A DNA stretch of 64,000 bases from Ceratothoa steindachneri (lineage: Eukaryota > Arthropoda > Malacostraca > Isopoda > Cymothoidae). The position numbers and the translations under genes were made by a program. This document shows positions 34,527 through 46,360 of this stretch, in pieces (position 1 is the stretch's first letter; each line of letters starts with the position of its first letter). Where the stretch lies: the NCBI GenBank assembly GCA_963969495.1, contig OZ018329.1, positions 69,552,160 through 69,616,159 of the forward strand. The letters are read 5' to 3'. The notes under the pieces were generated by a model that made no database searches, was not told where the DNA came from, and saw only the letters and a list, made by a program, of their open reading frames with translations.

Positions 34527-34610
<84 letters not shown>
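34527..34610. repeat. (TA)n tract, right target flank of the Tc1-type element
   Basis: About 84 bp of TA repeat with one AAA interruption, starting directly at the inverted-repeat end. Probably the other part of the array at 23087-23115. Confidence 0.9.
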
Positions 34611-34615
<5 letters not shown>

Positions 34616-36625
34616 AGTTCAATATTTTATTAATTTAACATTCAAAATTTATGCTAAAATCGAGTCTCTTTGTGAAAATGGAATATCATTTTCGTGATCT
34701 ACATAAGTACAAAAATACGGAAGAAGACCGATTTCTCGTCTCCGTAACAAAACCCTTGCTATAATATTATTACTATCGTAATAATACTAATAAAGAAAAC
34801 TTCAAAGGCTTGAATTCTGTTAAAAGTGTTGAGAAAACAAAATCCCCCTCAAAACAAATAATAAATAAATAAATTTAAAAAAATGATTAACTATAGAGAT
34901 ACCCTTTCACCAGAGATCTTTCTTTTCTTTTTTTTGCTTTTTTTTATATTTGCCCGCCCCACTATTCTCAATTTTTGACGCTATTTCACCTCCTTTCTTT
35001 CTCATAGCCTATATTCACTGATGGATGTGTATCCCAGTGCCTTGCTACTGTTTGAAATGTCCTCCTATTTCTTTACCTTTGTGAGAGCATTTTACAGATA
35101 AAAAACATGAAGGAGAATATGTGAGCGTTTGAGCTCTGCTAAGGCCATTAGAATTGTAGGGAAAGGGTGAGATCCATTCGCTAATTAACGTCCCTTATGG
35201 TAGGGTCAGGTCTCTAAACTACAGTGATTGTTTTATTTGTGCCTCATATATGTATTCATTACTTGAACTTCCTCCCGTTTGTTAAAACCTTCAGGATTAA
35301 CAACTTATCTTGTGGCTTTCTTTTTCCATTCTTCATTGTTGTTACAACATCTTTTTCATTTGTTTCTCATTCTTTTTCTGTCGATTACATCTCTTTTTAA
35401 TTACGATAATTCATTTTTTATCGATAAACTAAAAACATAATACATTCATTATTGCCTCTATTATACCTTATAGAAGACGAATAAATGTTAATATGAACTA
35501 GGTCACTGATAAAAGAATGATATGGGGAAAAATAGTTATAGAAATAATATAAAAGGAATAATCAGGCTTTCATTTTATTAAAATACACCTGCGATAAAAC
35601 TCAACGAAACAGAATACACAAACTCTCTCTTTCAGAACTTTTCTTCAATGAATATATGTATACATAATATGGGAGTAAACTGGAATTTCGCTCTGATGAA
35701 ATACAGTTAAAATATTTCGGTGGAAAAATATTTTCACTCAAATATTTCGTTGTAGAAATATTACCTATTTTACCAACATTTTTCTTTCTTATCTTATCAA
35801 AACTTCACCTACATCTCTCATCCTGACTGACCCCCCAAAACAAACCACTTTACTTTACCAGACGAGTTATTTTTACAATTCTCCTCTCTCTCATACCTGT
35901 ATGTGGGTCATGAAGAATGTCCATAACCTCCCCCAGCGCATCTTGTACAAGGGCTGGCATAAATGAGTCAATTTAATTACGCTGATGTTCGCAGAGCACA
36001 CTTTGGTGGGAAACTGTTTGTCGAAGCCTTGAAGTTGCGCACCTGTAAGTTTGATCCTGCGAAAGCAATGGCAGTCGAGCAGTGATCCGAGTGTTTGATG
36101 GAACGTGAGGGTATAAGTGATGTGGGAAAGAGGAAGAGTGTTAGCCAAAATATTTGGTAAGAGAAGTGTGCATGGAGAGGCGGGAGGTGAAGAGGCTTGC
36201 TTGGAGATTTTTGTCCAGGCGAAACCCTAACTGGACGAGATGCTACTCCTCATACAACCCCGTGGCGTTGAAGGTCCATTCCGTGTGGACAAAATGATGG
36301 GTAGCCTTGAGTTTAAAAGGGCAAAAAGAGGTAGATTCAGTTGCGTTAATGTCCACCTATCCTATTTCGGGGTGGTGGGGAGTATTTTCTGCCGAACCAT
36401 GAAGCTATGAACGGGAAATCAAAATAAACATAACATAGTATATAATCAGTAACCTATAGGAAATAAGGAAAGATAACACACAATGAATTTTGTCTTCTTT
36501 TTCTTTTTCTATAAAACCAAAAAAGAATCATATACTGATTAAAAAGTAAATAAGAGAGAGAAAGAGAGATAGAAACGGAGTAAAACAGTATAAACTCTTT
36601 TACCCGTTGAAGAGAGTGAAAAATA
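34611..36625. other. No gene recognised
   Basis: AT-rich to 35.88 kb. From 35.89 to 36.42 kb the DNA is GC-richer with an 85-codon minus frame (35891-36148) and a broken plus reading such as CYSSYNPVALKVHSVW. I recognise no family; it may be an unplaced repeat. Confidence 0.4.
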
Positions 36626-36711
36626 GGTGGGGTTCGAACTCATGCCATCAAGAGCTCTTCGCTTTTCATGACCACCAAGCTAACCGTTAGGTTAATATCC
36701 ACATCCCCACC
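36626..36711 (-). mobile_element. tRNA-like SINE head with A and B boxes
   Basis: On the minus strand the segment has an RNA polymerase III A-box-like TAGCTTGGTGG (36682-36672) and a B box GAGTTCGAACCCC (36640-36628), about 33 bp apart, bounded by GGTGGGG and CCCCACC. The T-arm next to the B box does not pair properly, so this is not a working tRNA; a tRNA-derived SINE or tRNA pseudogene is more likely. The 3' part would run toward 36450, ending in pyrimidine-rich DNA, without a clear tail. Confidence 0.45.
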
Positions 36712-36719
36712 TTGAGGCT

Positions 36720-38929
36720 ATGGTTGATGTTAGTAGCAACCCAAACAGAGTATCAAATCTTTACTATTTTAAATTAATTGAAAACGGTCCGCAACTTACC
36801 AAGAAGGGTGCTATTAGTGATGATGTGGAAGAGATTTCCAGGATCCATGGCACGAAAGGGTTTGCAATACCCCAGCAATCAGAAAATCGATATTAAATGA
36901 GTTCTTGCAAATCGCCTTTTTGGTTTAATTCTTTTTAAAAGGATCTTGAAAGACCTTTGTAACGCCTTGCTTCAAAGAGACGTATATACTCCCTACCACT
37001 GTTCCCGCAACACAAAAAAGTTGAATGTCAATACAAGCTTAAGGATAATACAAACTTTCATACAACTTTGGACACAGCACTCAATTATAATTCAATCATT
37101 TTACATTTACATACAAATCACTCAGATTAATATACTTCAATTAAACTTTTTGTCTTTTGTATAAATATTTCATTAAAGTTTCCTTTACTCGTATAGCGAA
37201 ACTTTATAATAAATCTTTCGTATTCGTGATCAAGTCGAATTCCTGTTTGCAATTTTACATTTATTCACATATTTTACATACTTAGGAGCAATAAATATGT
37301 TACAGAGAACACATCCTTTAACTATACCATTTAAGTCGCCATTAAAAACTGGTATTCGTAAATAGTGATTTTTAGTTAAACTGATATTTTTTGCTTCATT
37401 AAATATGGAACGTGTTTTGCTGCCTATTAATCAGGCCTCTTAAGATTATCAGCTGAATTTTAACTTGAATTTGGAATTTTTGTCAAAATTAAATGAATAC
37501 TGAAGTAAACAAGAAAAAAAAAATGAAGTAGATACCATTAATATAAGTTAGCTTTTTAGGATGAAATATTCGACTTTGTGAACTATATATAACTGAATGA
37601 ATCCTTAAGTACTGAATCTCTATAAATCAAAATTCATTGAAATAACTTAAAACTATATATTTCCTACTTGCATCTAAATACGCATCTTTATCCCAATGTT
37701 TTACCTATTTAAATATAAATTAGGCAGTGAAGCAAAGAACAACGATTAATAAATCTATAATCTATACATTAAATTCATGCTATTTTTCCTTTAATCTCAC
37801 CCCGCTTTCTTGATTTTAATCCAAACCTAAATGTAATTATTCGTAAGTGTTTATTATATTTTGCTTCTTCAATGCATCACACTAACTAATGCTGCACTAT
37901 TATGCTTACTTCTCACTATTAATCCTGAATAATCGTGTATTTAATTACAAGTTCATCGATAGCACGAACAGAGATGAGCGGATGTTTAAATCCATGATCC
38001 TTTTATTCTAAGTTATGCACAAACACTTACGCTCACACACACAAATACACCAGTATATTGACGAATGTATACAGGGTACAAGTTAGGGTGGATTCGTAGC
38101 TGATTCTTAACTCGCAGAGTCGTAATATCAAACGATGCTTTGATGGGAAATTCGCGCCACACTTTGTACGAATGCCGGAACAATCGTGAATAAAGTCTAA
38201 GAAGTTCGGGGTGAGGCAGAATTTACAAGCTGACACAAAACTAATAAAAAAAGACCAGACACGCATAAGGTGTGTTCGAGAAATTAAAAGAATGAGTAGT
38301 GAAAGGAAGGAAGAGAGTGACAAACAGAGGAAGAGAAAGAGAGGCGGAGAGACATACCAGACGGTCCGTTACCAGCCTCTTCCAAAGGAGGACTGAGTTA
38401 CTTTTCTTCCGTTTGGCCCTTATATACATTACCGGCCAGACAGACCTTTGTTTGAATTGACACGAAGAAACTTTTCCCCTCATTTTCTGTTGTATGGGAT
38501 TTTTAAATGATTTAAATTAGACATTCAACGTTGATTTCTAATCTAAAATGACTACCACCTTCATACTGCATCTGGCACGGATGTGCCACGCTGTTCATCA
38601 ACACAAAGCAAATAACTGTCTTCAATAGACCAATCTACAGCCCTATAAAGGAAGTGTATCACTTGTTCTATTGGACAAAGTCACTTATTTAACGTGAAAC
38701 GGGAGCATTCCCCAGGTGTGTAAAATGAAGTGTGAAATTGGATACTCGTTGCTATACTAACCCCATTGCATCATTGGGTACCTTGGGTTGATCTTCGTAG
38801 GAAATTAGCCAGTTCGAGGTACCTGTCACTGTAAATTCCTTTATTTCCTATGATTTTATTATTAAATAGTTTTCGTGCATTATATCTCGATAGATGTTAT
38901 TAAAGATTTTGACTGACTAAATTAGAGGA
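36720..38929. other. No gene recognised
   Basis: AT-rich, with some homopyrimidine and GA-rich stretches (38290-38350). The 96-codon minus frame at 38033-38323 overlaps a GA-rich run and has a composition-driven Leu/Ser/Phe content. Confidence 0.45.
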
Positions 38930-39560
38930 ACGGCATCACCACTCCTTCTTACAGGATGGGCTTGCACTTCGCATGCAGACCATCGTTCTCTGGCCTACGC
39001 CCTATCCGGGTCAGGCAACGGGGTTTCGGTCTATAAGAAGTTTTTCATGTTTCCAGTACATATCTCCTAATAATTTACTCTTGTTCCATCTCTTTTCACG
39101 TCGATGCTTATTTGATAGGCCTAAAGGGAAGAAATTTTATTATTGGAATTCTTTCTTTTGAAATACAGAAAAACAATCTTAAAGACACTTTTTCGCTCAT
39201 TAAATTTGCTAGTAGCTATTTTCTCCTGCTAAAGAATAAAATTGACAATATATTTTAGAAATAACTTCGATGAAATTTTTGAATATGCGAAAAGTTAAAA
39301 GAAACAGCCATGCCTAAATTTTAATAAATTTTCTGAACTTCACTATTTGTAATTCCTTTTTTTAATTCCAAAATATTTGATAATGATATTTATTTTTTCT
39401 GAACTTCATCATTTTGTTTTCAAAAATTCCAAAGTTAAAATATACTCCTATCGAGAAATTATTACCAAAACTTTTGCCCATATCCCGAAACCTGCTCTTG
39501 GTCTAGTTTAATATACAAACCCTTAAAATCGAAGAAATAAAAAAAATTCTCGAGTTAAAA
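38930..39560 (+). mobile_element. Dispersed repeat R family, diverged copy
   Basis: Begins GGAACGGCATCACCACTCCT, then CTTGCACTTCGCATGCAG, CAACGGGGTTTCGGTCTAT, ACATATCTCCTAATAATTTAC and two 'ttttctgaacttca(c/t)' blocks. The part after 38990 matches 49430-49920 block by block (CAACGGGGTCTTGATCTA, ACATATCTCCTAACAATTTAC). This suggests that the R family has a longer version with an extra internal segment. Confidence 0.6.
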
Positions 39561-39768
39561 TATGGTGTAATTAATGAAAGATTAAAAGCAGAGTCCCTCC
39601 ATACTAAATTCGTGTAATTAAGTGTATGTAAATGACTCGAATGTTTACGTAAGATTTGGTTGCTGAAAATCTTCCTCTTGTGGAATAAGCAGTGAAATCA
39701 TGCAGGGTCAAATGCGGAACAAATTTACACTTTTTGTTTATTGACTTATATTTGACAGTTAATTATGC

Positions 39769-41988
39769 GTAATTTGGGCGCGCTGAGCACGAACTTTTAC
39801 TCCGTTGTGCTCTATCAGGTCCTGATTTTGTTCAACACACTTCCTCTTGCACATTACAATTAGCTATTAGTACCTATGTAAACTAATGTTTGCTTTCACA
39901 TTTCAGATTTTGAAAATAAGGAATTGAAATGTCCTCAAGCACTAGAAAGTTCATATGCAAAAACTCTCCTGATTCATTTTGATACATATCTGGAAATTTT
40001 ACACTTCCACATCAACGAGGAAATATGACGGACTTCGTGACTTCTATACTTATTTTGTCATAAAACTGGGGGATTAAGATAAATAATGGGTTCCATATAA
40101 AGCCTGCAATGTATGTATTGAGAGACTGCGACATTAGACGAAGGGTTCGGAGTCAAAAATACTTTTTGTATTTCCGATTCCGATGGTAAGTTTACGATTC
40201 CATAAAAATTAAACTACGTAACTTAGTCATTTGTGTACTGTAAATTACCTAAGTGTAATATTGTAACTTAGGTACATAAACAACTTTTTATAAAATTCGC
40301 TTTTGTTAACGCTTCACAGTTTTTTTTTCCATTTCAGGTGTAGCGAGAGACTACTAGCTATGAGACGGATTGCTACTTCTGCTTTGTCAAGACTTCGGGC
40401 TTCACTAAGAAAAATAAACATTTTATCGAGTACCCAAATTCCGACACCGCAATATGACCTGTGCTACATTCAAATGAAATTCGTATTCTAAATTTAAGAG
40501 TCCGCCATCACAGAAATTTGTTGAAGATGTTTCTGAAAATATTGTTATGCACTCTGAGGAGTCAGACACTGAATTCGACTCCAACGAAGTTGTGAGTGAA
40601 AGTAATCAGCAGAGGTTTAACCAGGCCGAGTTGAAGGATCTTGTAAGAGATCTAAATTTACCAAAAAAGGCTGCGGAAAGTTTAGCTTGTAGACTTAAAC
40701 AGGAAAACATGCTTAGTTCAAACACATACATATCATTTTACAGAAACAAAGAAAATGAACTTTTTAAATATTTTTGGACAGAGCATAGTTTAGCATATTG
40801 CTGCGACATACCAGGTTTTTAAAAGAGATGGGGGTTCAATCTAACAATGCAAGTGATTGGCGTTTGTTTTTAGACATTCCAAAAGAAGTCTTAAAAGTGT
40901 GTTGCTGCATAATCGCAATCTATACAGCTAGATACTAATTGGGTATTCAGCACCATTAAACAAAAAGTATGAGCATATAGAAACTGTTTTAAAACTTATC
41001 AAATATAAGGAGCACGAGTGGATAATATGTGTTACCTGAAAAATGGTCAATTTTCTGCTAGAGCAACCTGCAGGGTATACTAAATATCCCTATTCCTTTG
41101 CTTATGGGATAGCAAAGCTAAGGAAGAACATTATTCTAAACAAATCTGGCCAGCACGAAAACCACTTACTGTCGGAGAAAGAAATGTAATGAATCCACCT
41201 TTAGTGAGCAGATAAAAAATCAACCTAGGTCTCATGAAACAATATGTAAAAGCTTTAGATACAGTGATTCCAACACATAATTTCAAAATTCTAAGTTTAA
41301 GTTATGAAAAAACCAAAGCTGGAATTTTAAACGGTCCACAAATAAGAACATTAATTAATGACAGCAGTTTTCCTAATGTCATGAAAGAACGCGAAAGAAA
41401 TGCCTAATTCTCATTCGTGGACTTGATAAAAAGCCTTTTACGGAATTATAGGGCAGATAACTACGAAGAAATTGTAAGAAAACTTTTAAGGGACTAGAAA
41501 GAGCTAGGTTGCAATATAAGCATAAAAATGGATTTTTTGAATAGTTATCTTAACCATTTTCCAAGTATTTAGGTAGTGTAAGTGACGAACAAGAGGAGAG
41601 ATTCCAACAAGATGTTAAAATTATGGAGGAGCGTTATCAAGGAGGCTGGGATTGCCACATGATTGCTGATTATTGCTGGTGCTTGGAAAGAGACCTGCCG
41701 TGAACAACCAAATACTCTAAAAGGTCCTATAAACGAAACTTTTACGAGCGTGAAAGCTTCATATTTCCTTGTTTTGTTTTATTTTAAGTCATTTATATCG
41801 TTATAATGTAATTTTAAATAGTTTGAACTGCATGTATTCACGAAAATTGGAAATAAATGTTAACGCGTGACTTCATTTTTAGTCCTAATTTTAAAATACC
41901 TGGAAAATGGCGCATGAGCTGTTTACAAGAATCAGGACCTGATAGAGCCAAACCGAGGTGAAATTCGTTTTCAGCGCACAAAAATTAC
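39769..41988 (+). mobile_element. 2.2-kb element with about 60-bp terminal inverted repeats
   Basis: The left end (39769-39829) and the reverse complement of the right end (41930-41988) align without gaps: GTAATTT, GCGCTGA, ACGAA, then an exact 19-base core GCTCTATCAGGTCCTGATT. By eye about three quarters of positions match. These repeats bracket the decayed protein at 40547-41790 symmetrically, so the unit looks like a DNA transposon. I could not define a target-site duplication with confidence (sequence outside is TTAATTATGC on the left and TTACAATC on the right) and cannot assign a superfamily. Confidence 0.7.
40547..41790 (+). pseudogene. Decayed arthropod multicopy 'CLWDS' protein, mechanism unknown
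   Basis: The frame from 40547 (91 codons) contains FNQAELKDLVRDLNLPKKAA, then RLKQENML and FYRNKENELFKYF. Further pieces, in order and in changing frames: CLWDSKAKEEHYSKQIWPAR (about 41100-41160), LGLMKQYVKALDTVIPTHNF (about 41228-41287), AGILNGPQIRTLINDSSFPN (about 41318-41380), ADNYEEIVRKLL (about 41455), MDFLNSYLNHFPS, and ERFQQDVKIMEERYQGGWDC with YCWCLERDLP (41605-41700). I remember this order from large families of uncharacterised arthropod proteins, mostly annotated as hypothetical. A nuclease or transposase role has not, to my knowledge, been shown. This copy has many stops and shifts. Its placement inside inverted repeats suggests the family is transposon-borne. Confidence 0.65.
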
Positions 41989-44900
41989 TTACAATCAAGT
42001 GTCAGATATCATTCAATAAAATACGTGTTCCCTACTGTCTCTTCGAGTAAGAAATCCATCCCTGAGAAAAATAGGCATAGGTCAACCCACTCCATGTGCA
42101 CTTCTAATACCGAATAGCATTCGCCCGTTCCTCACTCGCACTAAAACCTTTTAGTCCCTTTAGTCCCATCCTCACAGGTATTACAAGACCTTATAAATAT
42201 TGCTGCATTGTCATTTATCTTAGAAGCACTACAATTCTAGTCAAAATAATTTGAGACAAATAAAACACCTGGGTCAAATAAAGTATCTAGGAATTAATCT
42301 CTACTCTAAACTAAGTTATAACTATGTATATTTCGCAAATGTGGTCTCTATTTTTCAATTTCAATGAATAATGCTTTTTTTGTTCGCTAAGTTTAATCAA
42401 TAGTTTATTCACCTCTTTAAAAACTAAGGTCTTTCTTTATTTAAGAGTCGTGTGTTTCAATTTATATTGAATGTTGCTATAACAATTCCCGAACCTTGTT
42501 TATACAATATCATTTTAGAATTATTCATATTATTTAAAATAATTCACGTTTCAATCGAATTTAGCTTACAGATATGAATGGGACACTACTAAACAATATA
42601 TGTATTGTTATGTTGTATAAAAGTTATATATTTAAAAGTTCATTTTATACTTCATCGTAGATAAGAAGACAAGATAGGAATAGATAGGCAATTAACCATA
42701 TTTATCTTATTAATTTCGATATTAGTAAGAGAAAGCCTCAAAGATTGGTGAACAAACTCATAGCTAAGCATTGAGCCGAGCTTGGATGTCACTAGTTTCA
42801 TTTTCGAAAAAGTTTATTCAGCGTTTTATATACCCTCCCAAACTGAAATCTTGCCTTTTGTAAAATATATTTACTCTTCCGGCAGACATGAATAGTATTG
42901 GAGAAGGTTATTCTCTTTAAATTTAATTTTAGTTTACCATTGGGGCACAAATCAATTATTTGCTTTTGATAAGTTTCACCAGTTTGAGTGAAAAGATAAA
43001 AGCTTTGAGGGAGAACGACTTTTTTTATTTGCGAGTAAAGGACTAGCTTCGGAGCATCACACTCCATCCTTCAGCTGTATAAAGACTGATTAAAAATTGC
43101 CTTAACAAATTCCTTATCTCCAAAATGCAAGAGAGAAAAGAAAATAACTTCAAACAAGAGAGAGAGAGCGACACGCCTGATAACCATGAAGCAAATATTT
43201 ATGAGGTGCTAACTCTTCTTAGTTCGGTTGATAGGTATTTATAAGGCGATAAGCAACATTACCACAGGATTAAATTTGAAATTTCCTTTCGCAGCTTATG
43301 AACTTCTTTCGATAATACAATGCTAGGATTCTTAAAACAGATTTGAGTGATAATCCTCTAATTCAAAATTGCAAAGTTCATAATCTCAAAAAACCGAAAT
43401 TCCGAATAACCCTCAAACCGAGTAGACAATTGGACGTCGCCTTTGTTTTTAAACGACAATCTCTGCTACACCCTTTATGAAGATGGAAGAAATGGGTAAA
43501 ATTGTAACTTCTGAATGAAGGACGTGACAAATTGAACGCAAGCAGAAATTGAATCATAAATGATACCGGGACCATCGACCAATTTTGGAATATACACGGG
43601 CACTTATCCATAATCTATCCTTTGACTAACATGTAGCGATCTGTGATTCATCTTTATTTTGCAAACGTTGTTGGATATTTTCAAATATATTAAACTTCTT
43701 TACATTTAGAAATTTTAGATACTACTTTTGTTAAAATTGGTAAAGGTAAAACCTTGGAAATATACAAAAAATAGAGCGTACCCTTAACTAATCAACAATA
43801 CGCCACCAATTTTGCTTAAAACAAATCGAGGCATTTTCGGATTCTGTCATTCTGGATTTGGGTTTTGGGGATTCCGACGGTCATGATTTCAGCTTTGGCG
43901 GATTTCTGGTTTGGGGGATTATGAGTTTCGTTATTTTTGCTGTTTTGTATTTTGTTTTTCGCGATTCTAACTTTCTGGACTTCGGCCTCTCGTGATTTTG
44001 TTTAACGGCGATGCAATTACATAGGTAGCCACTATGAATTTCGCTATCATATAATTTCAATATTCATCAATGACGTTAATATCTCACTGACGATATATCA
44101 ATCCAATCTGGTTGTTCACCCATCTCCACCTGCCTTATAAGAGAGTTGGGTGGAGGAGGAAACGAGAACCAAAGGCAGATTAACCAGATGTAGCGTGTAG
44201 CAATTACGTCTTAAACTCTTCTGTATTTATGAGTCTTAAAAAAAGTTAATAAACGAACATACCGCCATAAAAAATACTTTTGAACAGGTGGGTGTTCAAA
44301 AAAATGAGGCACGCCGACACCATATGAACCTAACCGTACTACATTAACCGAATTAAGAAAGCCATCAAAAACTAGAGAAAACTACATTTTATTTTGCATA
44401 AATAGCCCAAATGATTTACATGTAAATGCATGTAATCGCTCTCATATAATCGTACACACATATTAAAAAACTAATAATCTTGTCACGCTATCAACAGCAA
44501 CAATTTGCTAGGGTTAAGACAACCACGCTGTCACACTCCGATTAAGACCCAAAATAATGTTTCATACTCCAACGTTTTAATATTATCCACTTTCTGGCTA
44601 CATCTAATCAAGATCAATGAAGCTATCTTTGTTTTCTTCAAATTTCAAAATCACAGATTCGTAGACAAAGGAAAATAAAAAGCTACGTAAGAGATCTCTC
44701 CTTAATTCTAGATAACTCAGAAACATTAGTAGGGGAAGACTATAATTTGAATGGCCTCTTTGATAGTGATAAGGACGCATTTTTGCTGCGGAGTCATTAT
44801 GTGTAACCAAGATGATACCATTAAATAACTAAGGAATTTTTTAAGTAAAACTGGATATTATTGTGTTGTGTTAAGTTATGTTTTTTATATCTTGTTTGAT

Positions 44901-46179
44901 CTATAATTTTATTGCTGGTACACTTATTGAACTTATGTTATTTATTTTACGGAATAAAATTATGTTAGTTTGTCTAGCCTTTTAATATCTGGTCCATCTC
45001 TTTTTCTTTTATTTGTTCACAGAATAATAAACTACTCAATTTCCTATAAAATAAAGCCCCAATAAAGATACTGGTCAGTGATTTAGGTTCTGGATAGAAG
45101 CATTATTTTTGTTCTCTAATGAAAAAGTTATGAAAGATATGTAAAAATCATTTCGGAATAAAGCACCCGAAAATAAGCCACTAAAGAAAGTATATTTTGA
45201 TTGAATGATCAGTTTTATATTCACGCTAGAGTAGTTTTCTTGGTCTTTGTCATTTTCTGAGCAGTAATTCTTAAGTTGATAATAAAGCGAACGGCCCGTG
45301 AAAGTTCAGGTGCTATAAGCAATTCTTCTGACCGAAAGATACCTTACAAACAAATTACAATATTGCATCCTTGAACCAAAGGTAAGTGTCACTACACTAC
45401 CTATCAAAAGTCGAGGCAATTAATTTAAGGTATCAATTACTGTAGAACATCGTAATAACGTAGAAATTAGCCATACTCTTCAAGCACTCTTGACTTTTTC
45501 ATGATGATTCTATAGAGGGCTGGAATAAGTTCAAAGACGCTCCTATTTTCTGACTAATACTATTTTCTTTTTAGTTTCATTACATGTAAAATACGGATCG
45601 AAAGACAAGTCAAAAGCGAGAAATCTTATTTTATCTTTAAAGATGACCGATTTTTGGCCTATCAGTTGTCAGAATGTTCCAGCAAAAGGGTTGGCATATT
45701 CTTTTCAATTATTAACATGAGAAATCTGTTAATAATCATTTCCACCATTAACAAAATATTAAACTAATTGGTTGAAAATAACAAAACAAAAGTTGAGTTT
45801 CCTCCTAATCATGCTAGCTCGTCTCACAAAAACATGAGGTCACTAATCATCGAAAATCTAATGAAAGCACTCTTGGTTACAAAATTCAGAACTCAATAAA
45901 ATCTAAAACTTATCGCAATAACAGTAGTACAACATCTTCATAAGCTTGATTTTATTGACATAATGACGGTGGAAAACAGTTTTACCTTAGAACCCTAGAA
46001 ATTTTTAAAAGAACTCGACGAAAGATAAGACCAGGAGGCATTGTAACCATCATTTTTTTATGAGTTTTAATTTAAACAATTCAGCTTAAATATATTCCTG
46101 CATTAAATATCTAAAATTTAAGTTAAGGAAGAGCTGCTATTGCCCTTGTCAAATATTGCTATAATAAACACCTGTGTAT
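41989..46179. other. No gene recognised
   Basis: AT-rich DNA. Open frames at 42798-43067, 43378-43611 and 44604-44810 (all minus) are 68-89 codons without motifs. Nothing here can be supported as a gene. Confidence 0.45.
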
Positions 46180-46360
46180 GCAATAAACTAGAGACAAACA
46201 TTGATTGGAATCAAAAGTTTACATAACCAGAAAATATGGCGTGTGTGTTAGAAGGTCGTAATTTACGCCTTGTAACTTATTTTATACTGCGCGAGCAATA
46301 TGAAGTCTCGCATTATCATGAATAAATAATCCTTTGCTGAAGATGTACAGCGTTTACTGT
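46180..46360 (-). pseudogene. Mariner-type transposase fragment around the second catalytic Asp
   Basis: On the minus strand near 46340-46280 the sequence reads GLFIHDNARLHIARAV, a stop, NKLQ, then LLTHTPYF. This is the mariner motif (LHDNARPHvA....L...W..LPHPPYSPDL) with its catalytic Asp in HDN. The final SPD is no longer recognisable. The upstream part of the transposase could not be traced. Confidence 0.5.

Noticed and set aside
35891..36148. 85-codon minus frame in GC-richer DNA
   Set aside because: No recognisable motif; the same region has competing readings on the plus strand.
36626..36711. Functional tRNA gene
   Set aside because: The T-arm does not pair next to the B box and the cloverleaf cannot be completed; kept only as a tRNA-like SINE head.
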